64,000 nucleotides of DNA, from the NCBI RefSeq assembly GCF_000235425.2, contig NZ_KI912266.1, positions 6,310,256-6,374,255 of the forward strand, given 5' to 3'. The notes under the pieces were generated by a model, which saw only the letters and a list, made by a program, of their open reading frames with translations, was not told where the DNA came from and ran no database searches. How positions within the stretch are numbered: the first letter of the stretch is position 1; each line of letters opens with the position of its first letter. The DNA is from Pseudofrankia saprophytica (lineage in GTDB: Bacteria > Actinomycetota > Actinomycetes > Frankiales > Frankiaceae). The position numbers were made by a program, and so were the translations under genes. Positions 42,612-51,525 of the stretch are shown here, one piece after another.

Positions 42612-42683
42612 TAGCCGACCCTAGCCGGCAAACATGCTGGTCGCGGGCGGCATTTCGGCCATGTCACGCGGCATTCAGCCGAC

Positions 42684-42717
42684 GTCCTCGCGACCGCCGG
42701 GACGCGGTCGCGAGGAC
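42684..42717 (-). terminator. 14-bp hairpin terminator after the AIM24 operon
   Basis: GTCCTCGCGACCGC (42684-42697) pairs perfectly with GCGGTCGCGAGGAC (42704-42717) around a 6-base loop. It begins 11 bp beyond the stop of the AIM24-family gene at 42729 and separates that operon from the SMR gene. Confidence 0.75.
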
Positions 42718-42728
42718 GGCCGGGACGG

Positions 42729-43865
42729 TTACCAGGGGCGACCGCCGGGCCCACCGGGCTGCCCGAACAAGCCGCCGAGAGCGCCGCCAAAGCCGCCCTG
42801 CAGATGGCCGGGCTGGCCGGAGCCGTGCGGGTTGCCCTGCCCGCCGAGCCGGTTGCCGGCGAAGCCGCCCTGGCCGACGCCGAACAGGCCGGCCGCGCCG
42901 CCGCCGGACAACGCCTGGTACGGCGGCAGCAGCTCACTCGGCTGAATGATCGCGTAACCATCGCCAGCGAACGACATCTGCCAGCTCTCGCCCGTGTTGC
43001 CGCGCGGCTTCCACGCCGACGAGGACGTCACGGCGGCCTCCATGGAGACCTGCAGACCGCTCGACCAGCCGACGACCGCGTCCGCGTCGGCGAAGTAGTA
43101 GTTCTGCGGCGTGACCCGCATGACCAGCGGCGCGCCGGTGGTGCACAGCGCGACCTTGCCTGAGCCGGTCAGCTCGACCTGGTAGCTGCCGACGCCCGCG
43201 ATGCCGACGTCGCTCTGGATCCGGACGATGTTCCAGTTCAGGCTCATGTCGAAGGCGAGCACGTTGCGCCCGTCGATGGTCACGCCGTCGCGGCCGTCCA
43301 GGTCGAGCAGGAAGATGTCCTGCGCCTGGTAGGCGAGGAAGACGCTGCCCGCGCCGGACACCTTCATCAGATGCAGGCCTTCGCCGTCGCCGAAGAGGTG
43401 GCTGAAGTGCCCGGCCCAGCCCTCCCACTGCCCGTCGAACTGGGCGGCGCCCTGGTAGGCGACCATCGAGCCGGCGCGCGCGAAGAACTCGCGCATGCCC
43501 TGGGCGCCGAGCGTCGCCTTGAGCATCTTGCCGTTCTGCAGCGTGAACCGCTCGCCGCTGGCCACCTCGGGGTTGTCGAGCAGCGAGCTGCGGATCCCGG
43601 CGCTCGGGTTGCCGCCCGGCATGCCACCCATCCCGGCCGGCGGGGGCGGCATGCCGGGGGGCATGCCGCCTGGCGGCGGTGGCATGCCCGGAGGCATCCC
43701 ACCTGGCGGCGGCGGGAAGCCAGCGCCAGGGGGCGGCGGGTAGCCACCTGGCTGAGGCGGATAGCCGCCACCGGGCGGCGGCGGGTAGCCACCTGGCTGA
43801 GGCGGATAGCCCCCTCCGGGGGGCGGCGGGTAGCCGTGGCCGGGCGGCGGCGGTGGGTAGCTCAT
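42729..43865 (-). CDS. AIM24 family protein with Pro/Gly-rich N-terminus
   Basis: The 378-residue protein starts with an 80-residue Pro/Gly/Tyr repeat region (GGYPPQPGGYPPPPG units, then GGMPPGMPPPP). An AIM24 domain follows (about 95-325), with MLKATLGAQGMREFFARAGSM, GAGSVFLAYQAQDIFLLDL, VLAFDMSLNWNI and a Gly-rich end. AIM24/TspB-like proteins have a double-stranded beta-helix fold; their bacterial role is unclear, though many sit next to TerD. It is the last of three consecutive AIM24 genes. Confidence 0.82.
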   Translation of the reverse strand: MSYPPPPPGHGYPPPPGGGYPPQPGGYPPPPGGGYPPQPGGYPPPPGAGFPPPPGGMPPGMPPPPGGMPPGMPPPPAGMGGMPGGNPSAGIRSSLLDNPEVASGERFTLQNGKMLKATLGAQGMREFFARAGSMVAYQGAAQFDGQWEGWAGHFSHLFGDGEGLHLMKVSGAGSVFLAYQAQDIFLLDLDGRDGVTIDGRNVLAFDMSLNWNIVRIQSDVGIAGVGSYQVELTGSGKVALCTTGAPLVMRVTPQNYYFADADAVVGWSSGLQVSMEAAVTSSSAWKPRGNTGESWQMSFAGDGYAIIQPSELLPPYQALSGGGAAGLFGVGQGGFAGNRLGGQGNPHGSGQPGHLQGGFGGALGGLFGQPGGPGGRPW

Positions 43866-43930
43866 GACGTCGTCCTTCCAGCCACGGCGGGGCCAGCGGC
43901 GGACCTGCTGACGGTGGGCGGCACGGGTCG

Positions 43931-44623
43931 TCAGCCCCGGACCGCGAAGTTCGGGCGCTCGTCCTCGCTCGGCTGCACGACGACGAAGCCCTGGCCGTGG
44001 AAGCCGAGCTGGAACGCCTCGCCGGAGCCGCGGCCGAACATGCTGCCGAAGCCGGCGGTGCGCCGCTTTTCGATGCTCAGGCCCTCGGTGTAGGCGACCA
44101 GCGCGTCGGTGTCGACGAAGGTCGGCGCCTCGCGGGTGTCAAGCATGATCGGGTTGCCCTTGGAGACCATCGCGACCCAGCCCGCGCCCTGGGTGTTGTT
44201 GCGGATGACCACGTTGAACATGCCCATGCCCGACAGCATGGTCACGCCCTTCACCCGCTCGATCCCCCACTGCAGGCTGGCGTCGAACGCGAGGATGTTC
44301 TTGCCGTTTACCGACACGGCCTCACCCGGGGTGAGCTGCAGGACGATGACGTCCTTGCCGTAGTCGGCGAGGTAGAGCAGGCCCTGGCCGCGCGCCGTCA
44401 TCAGCGGCACACCCTCGCCGGTGGCCCAGCTGGAGGCCAGCCGGCGCACCTCCGGCGGCTGCGGGTCGAACTCGATCAGGCCCTCGTAGCCGATCATCGA
44501 GCCGGACCGCGCGAACAGGTCGAAGCCCGGCCACATGACCACCTTGGCGATCTTCGACCCGTGCTTGCTCATCCGGTCCATGACCGGGGTCGGGCCGTAG
44601 TGCTGAATCAGCTGTCCCTGCAC
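43931..44623 (-). CDS. AIM24 family protein
   Basis: The 230-residue protein is almost only an AIM24 domain: GPTPVMDRMSKHGSKIAKVV, FARSGSMIGYEGLIEFD, LLYLADYGKDVIVLQL, ILAFDASLQWGIERVKG and the C-terminal GQGFVVVQPSE shared with its neighbours. GTG at 44623 is preferred because GAGGAG lies six bases upstream (complement of 44630-44635); a GTG at 44671 also exists. Confidence 0.82.
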   Translation of the reverse strand: MQGQLIQHYGPTPVMDRMSKHGSKIAKVVMWPGFDLFARSGSMIGYEGLIEFDPQPPEVRRLASSWATGEGVPLMTARGQGLLYLADYGKDVIVLQLTPGEAVSVNGKNILAFDASLQWGIERVKGVTMLSGMGMFNVVIRNNTQGAGWVAMVSKGNPIMLDTREAPTFVDTDALVAYTEGLSIEKRRTAGFGSMFGRGSGEAFQLGFHGQGFVVVQPSEDERPNFAVRG

Positions 44624-44695
44624 CGCGGGCTCCTCGTCTGCGTCTGCGCCGCCCGCGTCATCGCGGGACACCTACGGGTCTCGGCCATCGCGGGC

Positions 44696-46141
44696 TCACA
44701 CCTCGTACGGCTGGACGACGATGAAGTGGCCGCCGCCCATCCCCTGGAACTGCAGGTTGTGGGACTCGCCGCTGGCCGTGTGGTAGACCTGCCGCGAGAT
44801 CCGGACCTGCGACGACACGCTGACGCGCATCCCGACGGTCCAGGCGACCAGCGCGTTGATGTCCCCGAACGTCGGCCCCTGCACGGGCAGCGTCATCGGC
44901 GTGCCCTTCGTCATCACGACGATGGTGCCCGGGCCGGACATCTCGAAATGGAAGATGCCGCCGCCCGGGATGCCGGCGCTCTCGATCCGCTTGACCTCGC
45001 TGGTGATCGTCGCGTCGAAGGCCAGCACGTTCTTGGTGTTGACGCACAGCTTCTGGCCGGGGCCGAGCTCGACGATGTGCAGGTCGGACGCGTCCTGGGC
45101 GAGGAACACCTCGCCTTGGCCCTTGCAGGTCATGAGCTTCAGGCCCTGCCCGGTGAGCTTCTCCTCGATCATCCCGCGCAGGCCGCGGCTCTTGTAGTCG
45201 AACTCGATGTTGCCCTGGTAGGCGACCATCGCGCCCCGCAATGCCATCGCGTCCTCGCCGAGGCGGACCTTGACCAGCTTGCTGTTCTGCTGCACCCAGC
45301 GGCCCTGTGCCTGGTTCTCGGCATACGAGGTGAGGCTCGCCATCGCGCCCGGCGGCACCGGCTGCGCCTGCGACGGCGGTGGCTCCTTGTACAGGTTCAC
45401 CAGCGGCGACGCGGCGCCGGCCGCCGCGGCCGGCGGCTGGCCATAGCCCGGCGCCTGGGGCGCGGCGGGTGCCGGCGGGCGCGCGGCCGGTCCACCGGGG
45501 GGCGGCGCGAAGCCACCAGCCGGAGCGGGCGGCGGGGCGAAGCCACCGGCCGGAGCGGGGGGCGGCGGGGCGAAGCCACCCGCCGCCGGCGCGGGCGGCG
45601 GCGCGGGCGCCGGGTCCTCGACCTCGCCGCCGAAGGAACGGATGAGCTCCGCGAGCCCGCCGGCGAAGCCCTGCCCGTTCGCGGTGACCCGCCAGACGCC
45701 CTTGCGGTACACGTCGCCGATCATGACGGCGCGCTCGGAGGTGAAGTCGGCCCCGGTGAACGGGTACCGCATCACCTCCTGGCCGCCGACGACGATCCGG
45801 AAGTAGCCGGAGGTGATCTGGCTCGCGCTGCCGGCGCCGTCGAGCGCAGCGCAGAACGACAGCTTGTGGATCGAGGGCGGCACCGCGTCGAGGGTGAGCC
45901 GGAACGACTCGGTGTCGCCCGACTGGGCGCCAAGCTGCTGGATCGAGCCCTCAGGCGACTTCGGCTGGTTGAAGAAGACGAAGTAGCGGTCGTCGGAGAG
46001 CCGGTCGTTCGCGTCCAGGCCGAAGCAGGAGATGTCCCAGCTGGTGCCCGGAGCGTTGACCTGGATACCGATGTAGAGGTCGGTACCCTGCGTGATCGCG
46101 GACAGCTGGCTCTTCTGACCTCGACCGAACTGCGTGACCAC
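44696..46141 (-). CDS. TerD domain-AIM24 domain fusion protein
   Basis: The 481-residue protein begins with a TerD domain (residues 1-185): VTQFGRGQKSQLSAITQGTD, IQVNAPGTSWDISCFGLDAN, DRYFVFFNQPKSPEGS and YRKGVWRVTANGQGFAGGL, with the Asp residues of Ca2+ sites. A Pro/Ala-rich linker (190-265, AGGFAPPP repeats) leads to an AIM24 domain (285-481). TerD proteins belong to tellurite/stress-response systems and bind calcium. GTG at 46141 has GGAGGA upstream. It heads the AIM24 gene run. Confidence 0.88.
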   Translation of the reverse strand: MVTQFGRGQKSQLSAITQGTDLYIGIQVNAPGTSWDISCFGLDANDRLSDDRYFVFFNQPKSPEGSIQQLGAQSGDTESFRLTLDAVPPSIHKLSFCAALDGAGSASQITSGYFRIVVGGQEVMRYPFTGADFTSERAVMIGDVYRKGVWRVTANGQGFAGGLAELIRSFGGEVEDPAPAPPPAPAAGGFAPPPPAPAGGFAPPPAPAGGFAPPPGGPAARPPAPAAPQAPGYGQPPAAAAGAASPLVNLYKEPPPSQAQPVPPGAMASLTSYAENQAQGRWVQQNSKLVKVRLGEDAMALRGAMVAYQGNIEFDYKSRGLRGMIEEKLTGQGLKLMTCKGQGEVFLAQDASDLHIVELGPGQKLCVNTKNVLAFDATITSEVKRIESAGIPGGGIFHFEMSGPGTIVVMTKGTPMTLPVQGPTFGDINALVAWTVGMRVSVSSQVRISRQVYHTASGESHNLQFQGMGGGHFIVVQPYEV

Positions 46142-46294
46142 GCTGTTCCTCCCGCCGCGCCCTACGATTCCAGCCGGCCCAGACCCCGGCGCGGATCCCC
46201 GCGCCACGGCCGCCGGACGCCGACTCCGCCGATGTGACCATCCCCATGGTCGCACCGCAGGCGAGCACCCGATGTGGACCGGACTGACCGGAAC

Positions 46295-47164
46295 CTAACA
46301 GTCCGGGTCCCGGGTCACCGCATCACCCGACGCCACTGTGGTGTCAGCCGGCGGACAACGCGGGTCCGCCGGGCCGGCGGCGCTGGCGCCGGTACGACCA
46401 GAACCGTTTGGTGCCGCGCCATGCGAGGCGGCGCCGTTCGGGCCGGCGCCGGCCGGGGCACCGCCGTCGGTGGCCGAGACACCGCCGTCGGTGGCGGGCG
46501 CGGGTGGCTCGTCGTCGGCGAACGGCAGCGGCGGCGGCTGGAAGGCGGACGCCGCGGCGAACACCGCGTCCGGCTCAGCCGGCGCCCCCGGCTCGGCCAC
46601 CAGCTCGTCGGTTCCGCCCCAGCCCCGGCCACGCGGCCAGGGCGCCGGCAGCCACAGCGACAGGGCCAGTACCAGCAGGGCCACCACCGGCAGCACCAGG
46701 TACAGGCCGGTCGCGCGCACCCGCATGTCGACCAGGTCGATGACGTAGTTGCCCGCGTTCGGCGGCAGCTTGTCCAGCACGCCCGGCGAACGGATCAGGT
46801 GGCCGATCCAGCCGGCGAGCAGGGAGCCCGCGAATCCGCCGACGGTGAGTCCCACGGGCACCGGCCAGCCGCCGTCGGCCGCCTTGAGGCGGGCCAGCAC
46901 GCCAGCGGCGATGCCAGCGCCCAGGCAGATGAACCCGAAGATCGCGTCGATGTCGGCCTGCGTGGTGAACGCGTTCTCGCTGCCGCTGATGCTGGCCGCG
47001 ACGTCCAGGTGCGGCGCGGTCGCCGCCCACAGCAGGCCCAGCAGCGGCCCGGCGGCGGTGAGCGCCAGCAGGCAGACGATCCCGGCGCGCACCCCGGGAC
47101 GCCGGTACAGCCCGGCGAACCACCCGGCGAGGCCGGCGAGGAGCGGCCCGAACTGCTGGTTCAC
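46295..47164 (-). CDS. DUF2567 family membrane protein
   Basis: The 289-residue protein has four hydrophobic helices (GIVCLLALTAAGPLLGLLWA; DAIFGFICLGAGIAAGVLA; GLTVGGFAGSLLAGWIG; GLYLVLPVVALLVLALSLWL), matching the DUF2567 pattern of actinobacteria. The last 100 residues are Ala/Gly/Pro-rich. The GTG start overlaps the stop of the ABC permease gene (GTGA), so it may be a subunit or accessory of that transporter. Confidence 0.75.
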   Translation of the reverse strand: MNQQFGPLLAGLAGWFAGLYRRPGVRAGIVCLLALTAAGPLLGLLWAATAPHLDVAASISGSENAFTTQADIDAIFGFICLGAGIAAGVLARLKAADGGWPVPVGLTVGGFAGSLLAGWIGHLIRSPGVLDKLPPNAGNYVIDLVDMRVRATGLYLVLPVVALLVLALSLWLPAPWPRGRGWGGTDELVAEPGAPAEPDAVFAAASAFQPPPLPFADDEPPAPATDGGVSATDGGAPAGAGPNGAASHGAAPNGSGRTGASAAGPADPRCPPADTTVASGDAVTRDPDC

Positions 47165-48057
47165 GCAGTCCCGGCCCGGCGCAGCGCCCCGGCGGCGGCC
47201 GCCAGGGTGATGACGGCGACGAGGGCGCACACGCCCAGGTCGAGGGCGACGATGCCCCAGCGGGCCGACGGCAGGAACGTCTCTGAGAGGGCGTCGACGG
47301 CGTAGCTGCTCGGCAGCACGTCGCGTACCAGCCAGCCGACGCCCGGCAGGCGGTCCGACGGGATGATCCCGAGGAAGAGCACGATGCTCATGCCAAGCTG
47401 GCCGGCGACCGTGGCGAGCTCGGGACGGGGCGCGAGCAGCCCCGCCGCGGCGCCGATGCCCGCGAGGCTGGCGCCGGCGAGCAGCGCCACCGGTGCGAGG
47501 ACCCAAAGGCCGGACAGCGGAAGGCCGAACAGCAGGGCGCCGGTGACGGCGGTGACGATGACCCCGGGGACGGCGAACGTCGCGTAGGAGGCGGCCGTGC
47601 CGAGCACGACGGCGGTGCCGGGCACCGGCAGCGTCAGGTAGTAGTCGAGCGCGCCGGCGGCGCGCAGCGCGCCGAACCGCTGCGCGAGCAGGTTCAGCGC
47701 GACGAACGCGACCACGAGCACGGTGCACCCGGCGACGACCTGGGCGCAGGTGGTGACGTCGGAGATGCTCACGACGCCGCGCAGCAGCAGGAGGATGCCC
47801 ACCGACTGCAGCGTGGCGACGAACATCAGCGGCATGCGAGCGACCCTGCCGCGCGAGAGCTGCCCCCGGTAGACGGCGACGAACGCCACCGAAAACGAGG
47901 TGCGCCCCGGCACCGCGGGGACTACCGGCACGCCCACCGGCCCGGCGCCAGCGCCAGCGCCAGCGGCGGCGCTCGCTACCGGGGAGGTCTGGGAGCCGCC
48001 GGTCACGCGGGCCGGCACTGCGGGGATGCCGCCGTGGGCGACGGGGGCCACAGTCAC
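47161..48057 (-). CDS. ABC-2 type transporter permease
   Basis: The 298-residue protein has an Ala/Gly-rich N-terminus and six membrane helices (MPLMFVATLQSVGILLLLRG; VLVVAFVALNLLAQRFGALR; VLAPVALLAGASLAGIGAAA; LGVCALVAVITLAAAAGAL). The motif RFGALRAAGALDYYLTLPVP recalls ABC-2/drug-export permeases of actinobacteria. It follows the ATPase gene by 43 bp and overlaps the DUF2567 gene. Confidence 0.85.
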   Translation of the reverse strand: MTVAPVAHGGIPAVPARVTGGSQTSPVASAAAGAGAGAGPVGVPVVPAVPGRTSFSVAFVAVYRGQLSRGRVARMPLMFVATLQSVGILLLLRGVVSISDVTTCAQVVAGCTVLVVAFVALNLLAQRFGALRAAGALDYYLTLPVPGTAVVLGTAASYATFAVPGVIVTAVTGALLFGLPLSGLWVLAPVALLAGASLAGIGAAAGLLAPRPELATVAGQLGMSIVLFLGIIPSDRLPGVGWLVRDVLPSSYAVDALSETFLPSARWGIVALDLGVCALVAVITLAAAAGALRRAGTA

Positions 48058-48100
48058 CGGGGCACCAGCCCAGGCCGGGGGCCGCGCGCGTGGATGGGGG

Positions 48101-49054
48101 TCATGTGCGCTCCAGGTCGCGGGAGGTGCCGCCGAGCGACAGGTAGACGTCTTCGAGGGACGGCGTCGCCAGGCTGAAGTCGTCGAGGGCGGCGAACGCC
48201 GGGCCGGTGGTGAGCAGGGCGAGCGCCTCCCGGGCGCGCTCCGGCGTCATCCGGACCGTCCAGCGCCGGCCCGCGCGGCTCGCCTCGGCGCCGAGCCAGC
48301 GCACGGTCGGGTCGTCGGCCGGCGGGTCCTGGCGCCAGGCGAGCTCGAGGCGCACGTCCGCGTCGACCAGGGCCTTGAGGCGGCCGGGGGTGTCACAGGC
48401 GATCACCCGGCCGGCGTCGAGCACCGCCACCCGGTCGAGCACCGTCTCCGCCTCCAGCACGTTGTGGGTGATGAGGACCACCGTCACACCGGCCTCGTCG
48501 CGCCGCCGCCGCAGCGAGGCCCAGACCGCCCGTCGGCTGCGCGGGTCGAGCCCGGTCGTGGGCTCATCCAACACCAATACCGGGCGGGAGCCGACCAGTG
48601 CCGTCGCGACGCAGGCGAGCCGGCGCTGGCCGCCGGAGAGCTTCCCGAGCGGCCGGTCGGCGACGCCGGTCAGCTCGAGCTCGTCGAGCACGGCGTCCCG
48701 TTCGGCCCTGGCTGCGGCCTTCGTCAGGCCGCGCATCCGGCCGGTGGTCTCGATCGCGATGGCGACCGGCAGCTCGGCCAGCGCGAGGTCGCTCTGGCCG
48801 AGGTAGGCGACCAGCCGCGCCGGCAGGTCGGGCCGGGCGACGACATCGTGCCCGAACAGCTCGATGCTGCCCTCGTCCGGGCGCAGCAGCCCCATCAGCT
48901 GCCGCACGAGCGTCGTCTTCCCCGCCCCGTTCGGCCCGAGAATCCCGAACACCTCGCCCGCGGGGACGTCAAGGTCGACACGGTCGTTGGCGACCACGAC
49001 CGTGTCCCCTGTCCGGTGCCGTCGGGTCAGACCCCGGACGGCGAAACTACGCAC
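48101..49054 (-). CDS. ABC transporter ATP-binding protein
   Basis: The 317-residue protein has Walker A GPNGAGKTT, the Q-loop at AYLGQSDLAL, signature LSGGQRR, Walker B VLVLDEP with the D-loop GLDP, and the switch His in LITHNV. It belongs to the CcmA/drug-resistance exporter class (DrrA-like). The GTG at 49054 is chosen; it makes the protein begin VRSFAVRGLTRRHRTGDTV. The substrate is unknown. Confidence 0.92.
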   Translation of the reverse strand: MRSFAVRGLTRRHRTGDTVVVANDRVDLDVPAGEVFGILGPNGAGKTTLVRQLMGLLRPDEGSIELFGHDVVARPDLPARLVAYLGQSDLALAELPVAIAIETTGRMRGLTKAAARAERDAVLDELELTGVADRPLGKLSGGQRRLACVATALVGSRPVLVLDEPTTGLDPRSRRAVWASLRRRRDEAGVTVVLITHNVLEAETVLDRVAVLDAGRVIACDTPGRLKALVDADVRLELAWRQDPPADDPTVRWLGAEASRAGRRWTVRMTPERAREALALLTTGPAFAALDDFSLATPSLEDVYLSLGGTSRDLERT

Positions 49055-49504
49055 TCGCCCATTCTCCCGTACGACGGGCGTCGTTCGTACGGCCGCTCTG
49101 TCCGGAACGTCACTCGCCGGCCCACACGCCGTGCCACCTCGGGGCCGCACGGCCGCGGACGGGGCAGACATCACACTGTTCGAACGTCACTGAACACACA
49201 TCCGTGCCCCAGAAACGTCCTATAGGCCTCGACATCACGCCATCGCCGTTGGTGAGCATCAAGCGCAACCGAGCCCAAGAGGTGACGGCGCATCAGCGCC
49301 GGCACCAGACCAACCACGTCCTGTGCCCGGAGCCAGTCCAACTCGGAAATATGCCTTCACCCGGATCCACCCGGGGAGGGCGCTCAGCGCCCGACGGCCG
49401 CGCCCTGCCGGATCGCGAAGCCGGGGTCCCTGCCGGATCGCCGGAGGCGATCTGGGAGGTCTGCTGGGAGGTCTGGGGCGCGGAGCGTCCGCCACGGGAC
49501 GGCC
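49055..49504. other. Intergenic region with dispersed repeat
   Basis: No gene is supported. 49281-49397 is a copy of a dispersed element (listed separately). The 49055-49280 part has two related segments, GGAACGTCACT near 49106 and CGAACGTCACT near 49184, which could be binding sites of an unknown factor. Confidence 0.45.
49281..49397. repeat. Dispersed intergenic repeat, copy 1
   Basis: Shared with 56676-56793: both start GGTGACGGCGCATCRGCGC, keep ATATGCC and CACCCGGAWCCAC in the middle, and end at GGGAGGGCGCTCAGCGCC, a small hairpin (GGCGCTCAGCGCC). Between these blocks the sequences differ. Both copies lie between genes, same orientation. Confidence 0.7.
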
Positions 49505-50149
49505 TCAGACGGCGCTGCTCATCCAGACGACGATGTCGAGCATCCGCAGCGCGGTGACGGGCGGGCCGCCGCCGGGGACGAGGGTGGCCAACCGCTGGAA
49601 CTCCGCGGCGTTCTCGCGCAGGTCGTACTGCATGGCGCGGACGAGCAGCTGCATGTACTCGCGCCAGGAACGGCCGTCCTTCGGCGCCGCCGGGACGCAG
49701 TTCTCATGCTGGTAGAAGATCCGTACCTTGGAGTCGAACAGCGGCACGAGGGCGGGCCGCTTGCGGTGCAGCACCTTGGCGATGAGTGAGCCCTTGACGT
49801 CGCGGTCGACGACGTCAGGGTCGTCCAGCGGGTCGTAGAGCGCGGCGACCAGGTCCAGGGTGACGTCGTCCGCCTCGATCAGCTCGATCCCGGGCGGCAG
49901 CTTGTCCAGCGCGCGCTGGAGCAGCGGCAGCAGCGCGGTCAGGGTGTGCAGCCGGTCGATGTCCACGCCGACGCCCAGCAGGCAGGGTGCGAGCAGGTCC
50001 CCGGTGCAGAGCAGGTCCGAGTCGCCGTTCGTCACCAGGCCGTCGTAGTACGGGTAGGCGTAGCGCAGCCCACGCTTGCGTGGTCCCAGGTACTCCTCGA
50101 GCAGGCTCTCCGCGTCGAAGACCTCCCGGGTGCCCATCGCCAGCTTCAC
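49505..50149 (-). CDS. DUF6308 family hypothetical protein
   Basis: The 214-residue protein contains LGPRKRGLRYAYPYYDGLVT, LLAPCLLGVGVDIDRLHTL and KRPALVPLFDSKVRIFYQHE, features I associate with the actinobacterial DUF6308 family of unknown function. The GTG at 50149 follows GAGGAG at six bases and is preferred over starts further upstream. No operon partner is visible. Confidence 0.7.
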   Translation of the reverse strand: MKLAMGTREVFDAESLLEEYLGPRKRGLRYAYPYYDGLVTNGDSDLLCTGDLLAPCLLGVGVDIDRLHTLTALLPLLQRALDKLPPGIELIEADDVTLDLVAALYDPLDDPDVVDRDVKGSLIAKVLHRKRPALVPLFDSKVRIFYQHENCVPAAPKDGRSWREYMQLLVRAMQYDLRENAAEFQRLATLVPGGGPPVTALRMLDIVVWMSSAV

Positions 50150-50577
50150 CGAAAGCTCCTCATCCCTCACGTCGGGTGCCGTTCTTGGCACACGGGCGTC
50201 GGCGGCCGGTCGGCTGTGAGGGCGTTCTCCCCCGATACCGGGCTGCGCGGCGCCAGTTTCCCAAACAGTACGGCCGAGCGTGGCACTCTGTGACCATCCG
50301 TCGGGATCGTCACTGATCGCCCCGAGCACCCGGCGGCGATCCCCGCACGCCACTTTGGCGGGTACGGGCATCTCATCATCTCCCGACCCGCCATCCCCGG
50401 GAAGTACCGGTTACCGCCCCGCGAACGCGCGGCCCAACAGTTCCGGACCGTCCCGTTTGACCAGTCCCGGTTGACCAATCCCGTTTGACCGGTCCGTTCG
50501 GCCGTCAACGGTGTCGCGTGGGCGCGGCTACCGGGAGCCAGCCACGACGGGCCACCGCGATGTGGTGACGTAGCGGT
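50150..50577. other. Intergenic region ahead of the phzF-like gene
   Basis: Divergent promoter region with no gene supported. A 14-bp tandem repeat at 50451-50492 is the only clear structure; 50233-50300 could contain a promoter for the DUF6308 gene. Confidence 0.45.
50451..50492. repeat. 14-bp tandem repeat (three units) with TTGACC cores
   Basis: TCCCGTTTGACCAG, TCCCGGTTGACCAA and TCCCGTTTGACCGG follow one another without gaps, then a decayed fourth unit (TCCGTTCGG). Each contains a TTGACC like a -35 element. They lie 86 bp before the phzF-like start, fitting iterated regulator sites. Confidence 0.7.
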
Positions 50578-51525
50578 ATGAACGAGCTCTCAACCGAGGT
50601 CATCACGATCAGCGCGTGCCTTCGGGGCGGAAGCGGCGGAAGCGGCGGAAGCGGCGGCAGCCCCACCGCGGTCGTCGTGGACGGCCGCGGGCTCGGTGAC
50701 GCGGAGCTCGCGCGGATTCCCGCGCGGATGGGCACCTCACACGTCGCGGTCGTCGCCCCGCGCACCGGTGCGCGGGGCGAGCGGGGTGTCCGGTTCTTCA
50801 CGGCAACGGGCGAGCTACCCGGATGCGGCCACGGAACGGTGGCGGCGATCGCCCTCCTCACCGTCCAGGAGGCGGGGCTCCCGGAGGGAGCGCAGGCAGC
50901 GACGGCCGCGGCAGCGGCCGTGGGCAAGGACTTCCAGGGCCTGCTGCGCGTGGCTGGACGGGACGTCGAGGCCACCGGCGTGCTCGCCGCCGGATCCGGC
51001 GGCGCCGTGGTGGAGGCCTGGTTCGACCAGGGTCTGGTGGACCACCGCGCCGCCACCGCCTTCGAACGCGACGCGTTCCTGGCCGCTCTCGGCCTGGAAC
51101 CGGACGCGCTGCACCCCGAGGACGACGTGTCCATCGCCTCGCCCGGCCGGGAGCGCCTGATGATCCCCGTCACCGACCGCGCCGTCCTGGCCGGCATCCG
51201 GCCGGATCAGGACCGGCTGGCCGCCGAGAGCCGTCGCCATGGGCAGCTCGGCTGCTTCGTGTACGTCCCGCCGTCCCTCACCGAGCCGACCGCCGCGGCA
51301 CGCATGTTCGCCCCGGCCATCGGCGTACCGGAGGACGTCGCCAACGCCAACAGCAGCGGCTGCCTGGCCGCCCATCTCCTCCTTAGCGGCCACGACTCGA
51401 CCGTCGCCGTCGATCAGGGCGACGCCCTCGGACACCCATCCACCGTCCACGCCGCCGCCACCCGCACCCCGCGCGGCATCACCACCCGGGTCGGCGGCAC
51501 GGCCCGCGTCCTGCCCAGCCGCTAG
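50578..51525 (+). CDS. PhzF-family isomerase-like protein
   Basis: The 315-residue protein has the PhzF signature around the catalytic Glu: RFFTATGELPGCGHGTVAAI, and ANSSGCLAAHLL near the end, in the expected two-lobed diaminopimelate-epimerase-like fold. PhzF catalyses an isomerisation in phenazine synthesis; most homologues have unknown substrates. A Gly-Ser repeat (GGSGGSGGSGGS, residues 17-28) replaces the usual first loop. Its end overlaps the convergent ileS by 4 bp. Confidence 0.82.
   Translation: MNELSTEVITISACLRGGSGGSGGSGGSPTAVVVDGRGLGDAELARIPARMGTSHVAVVAPRTGARGERGVRFFTATGELPGCGHGTVAAIALLTVQEAGLPEGAQAATAAAAAVGKDFQGLLRVAGRDVEATGVLAAGSGGAVVEAWFDQGLVDHRAATAFERDAFLAALGLEPDALHPEDDVSIASPGRERLMIPVTDRAVLAGIRPDQDRLAAESRRHGQLGCFVYVPPSLTEPTAAARMFAPAIGVPEDVANANSSGCLAAHLLLSGHDSTVAVDQGDALGHPSTVHAAATRTPRGITTRVGGTARVLPSR

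Noticed and set aside
42612..42683. A guanidine riboswitch ahead of the SMR gene
   Set aside because: Only about 70 bp are available before the next terminator and no conserved riboswitch core was recognised.
43997..46237. A 746-codon plus-strand frame opposite the AIM24/TerD genes
   Set aside because: His/Arg/Asp-rich antisense image; the TerD and AIM24 domains read clearly on the minus strand.
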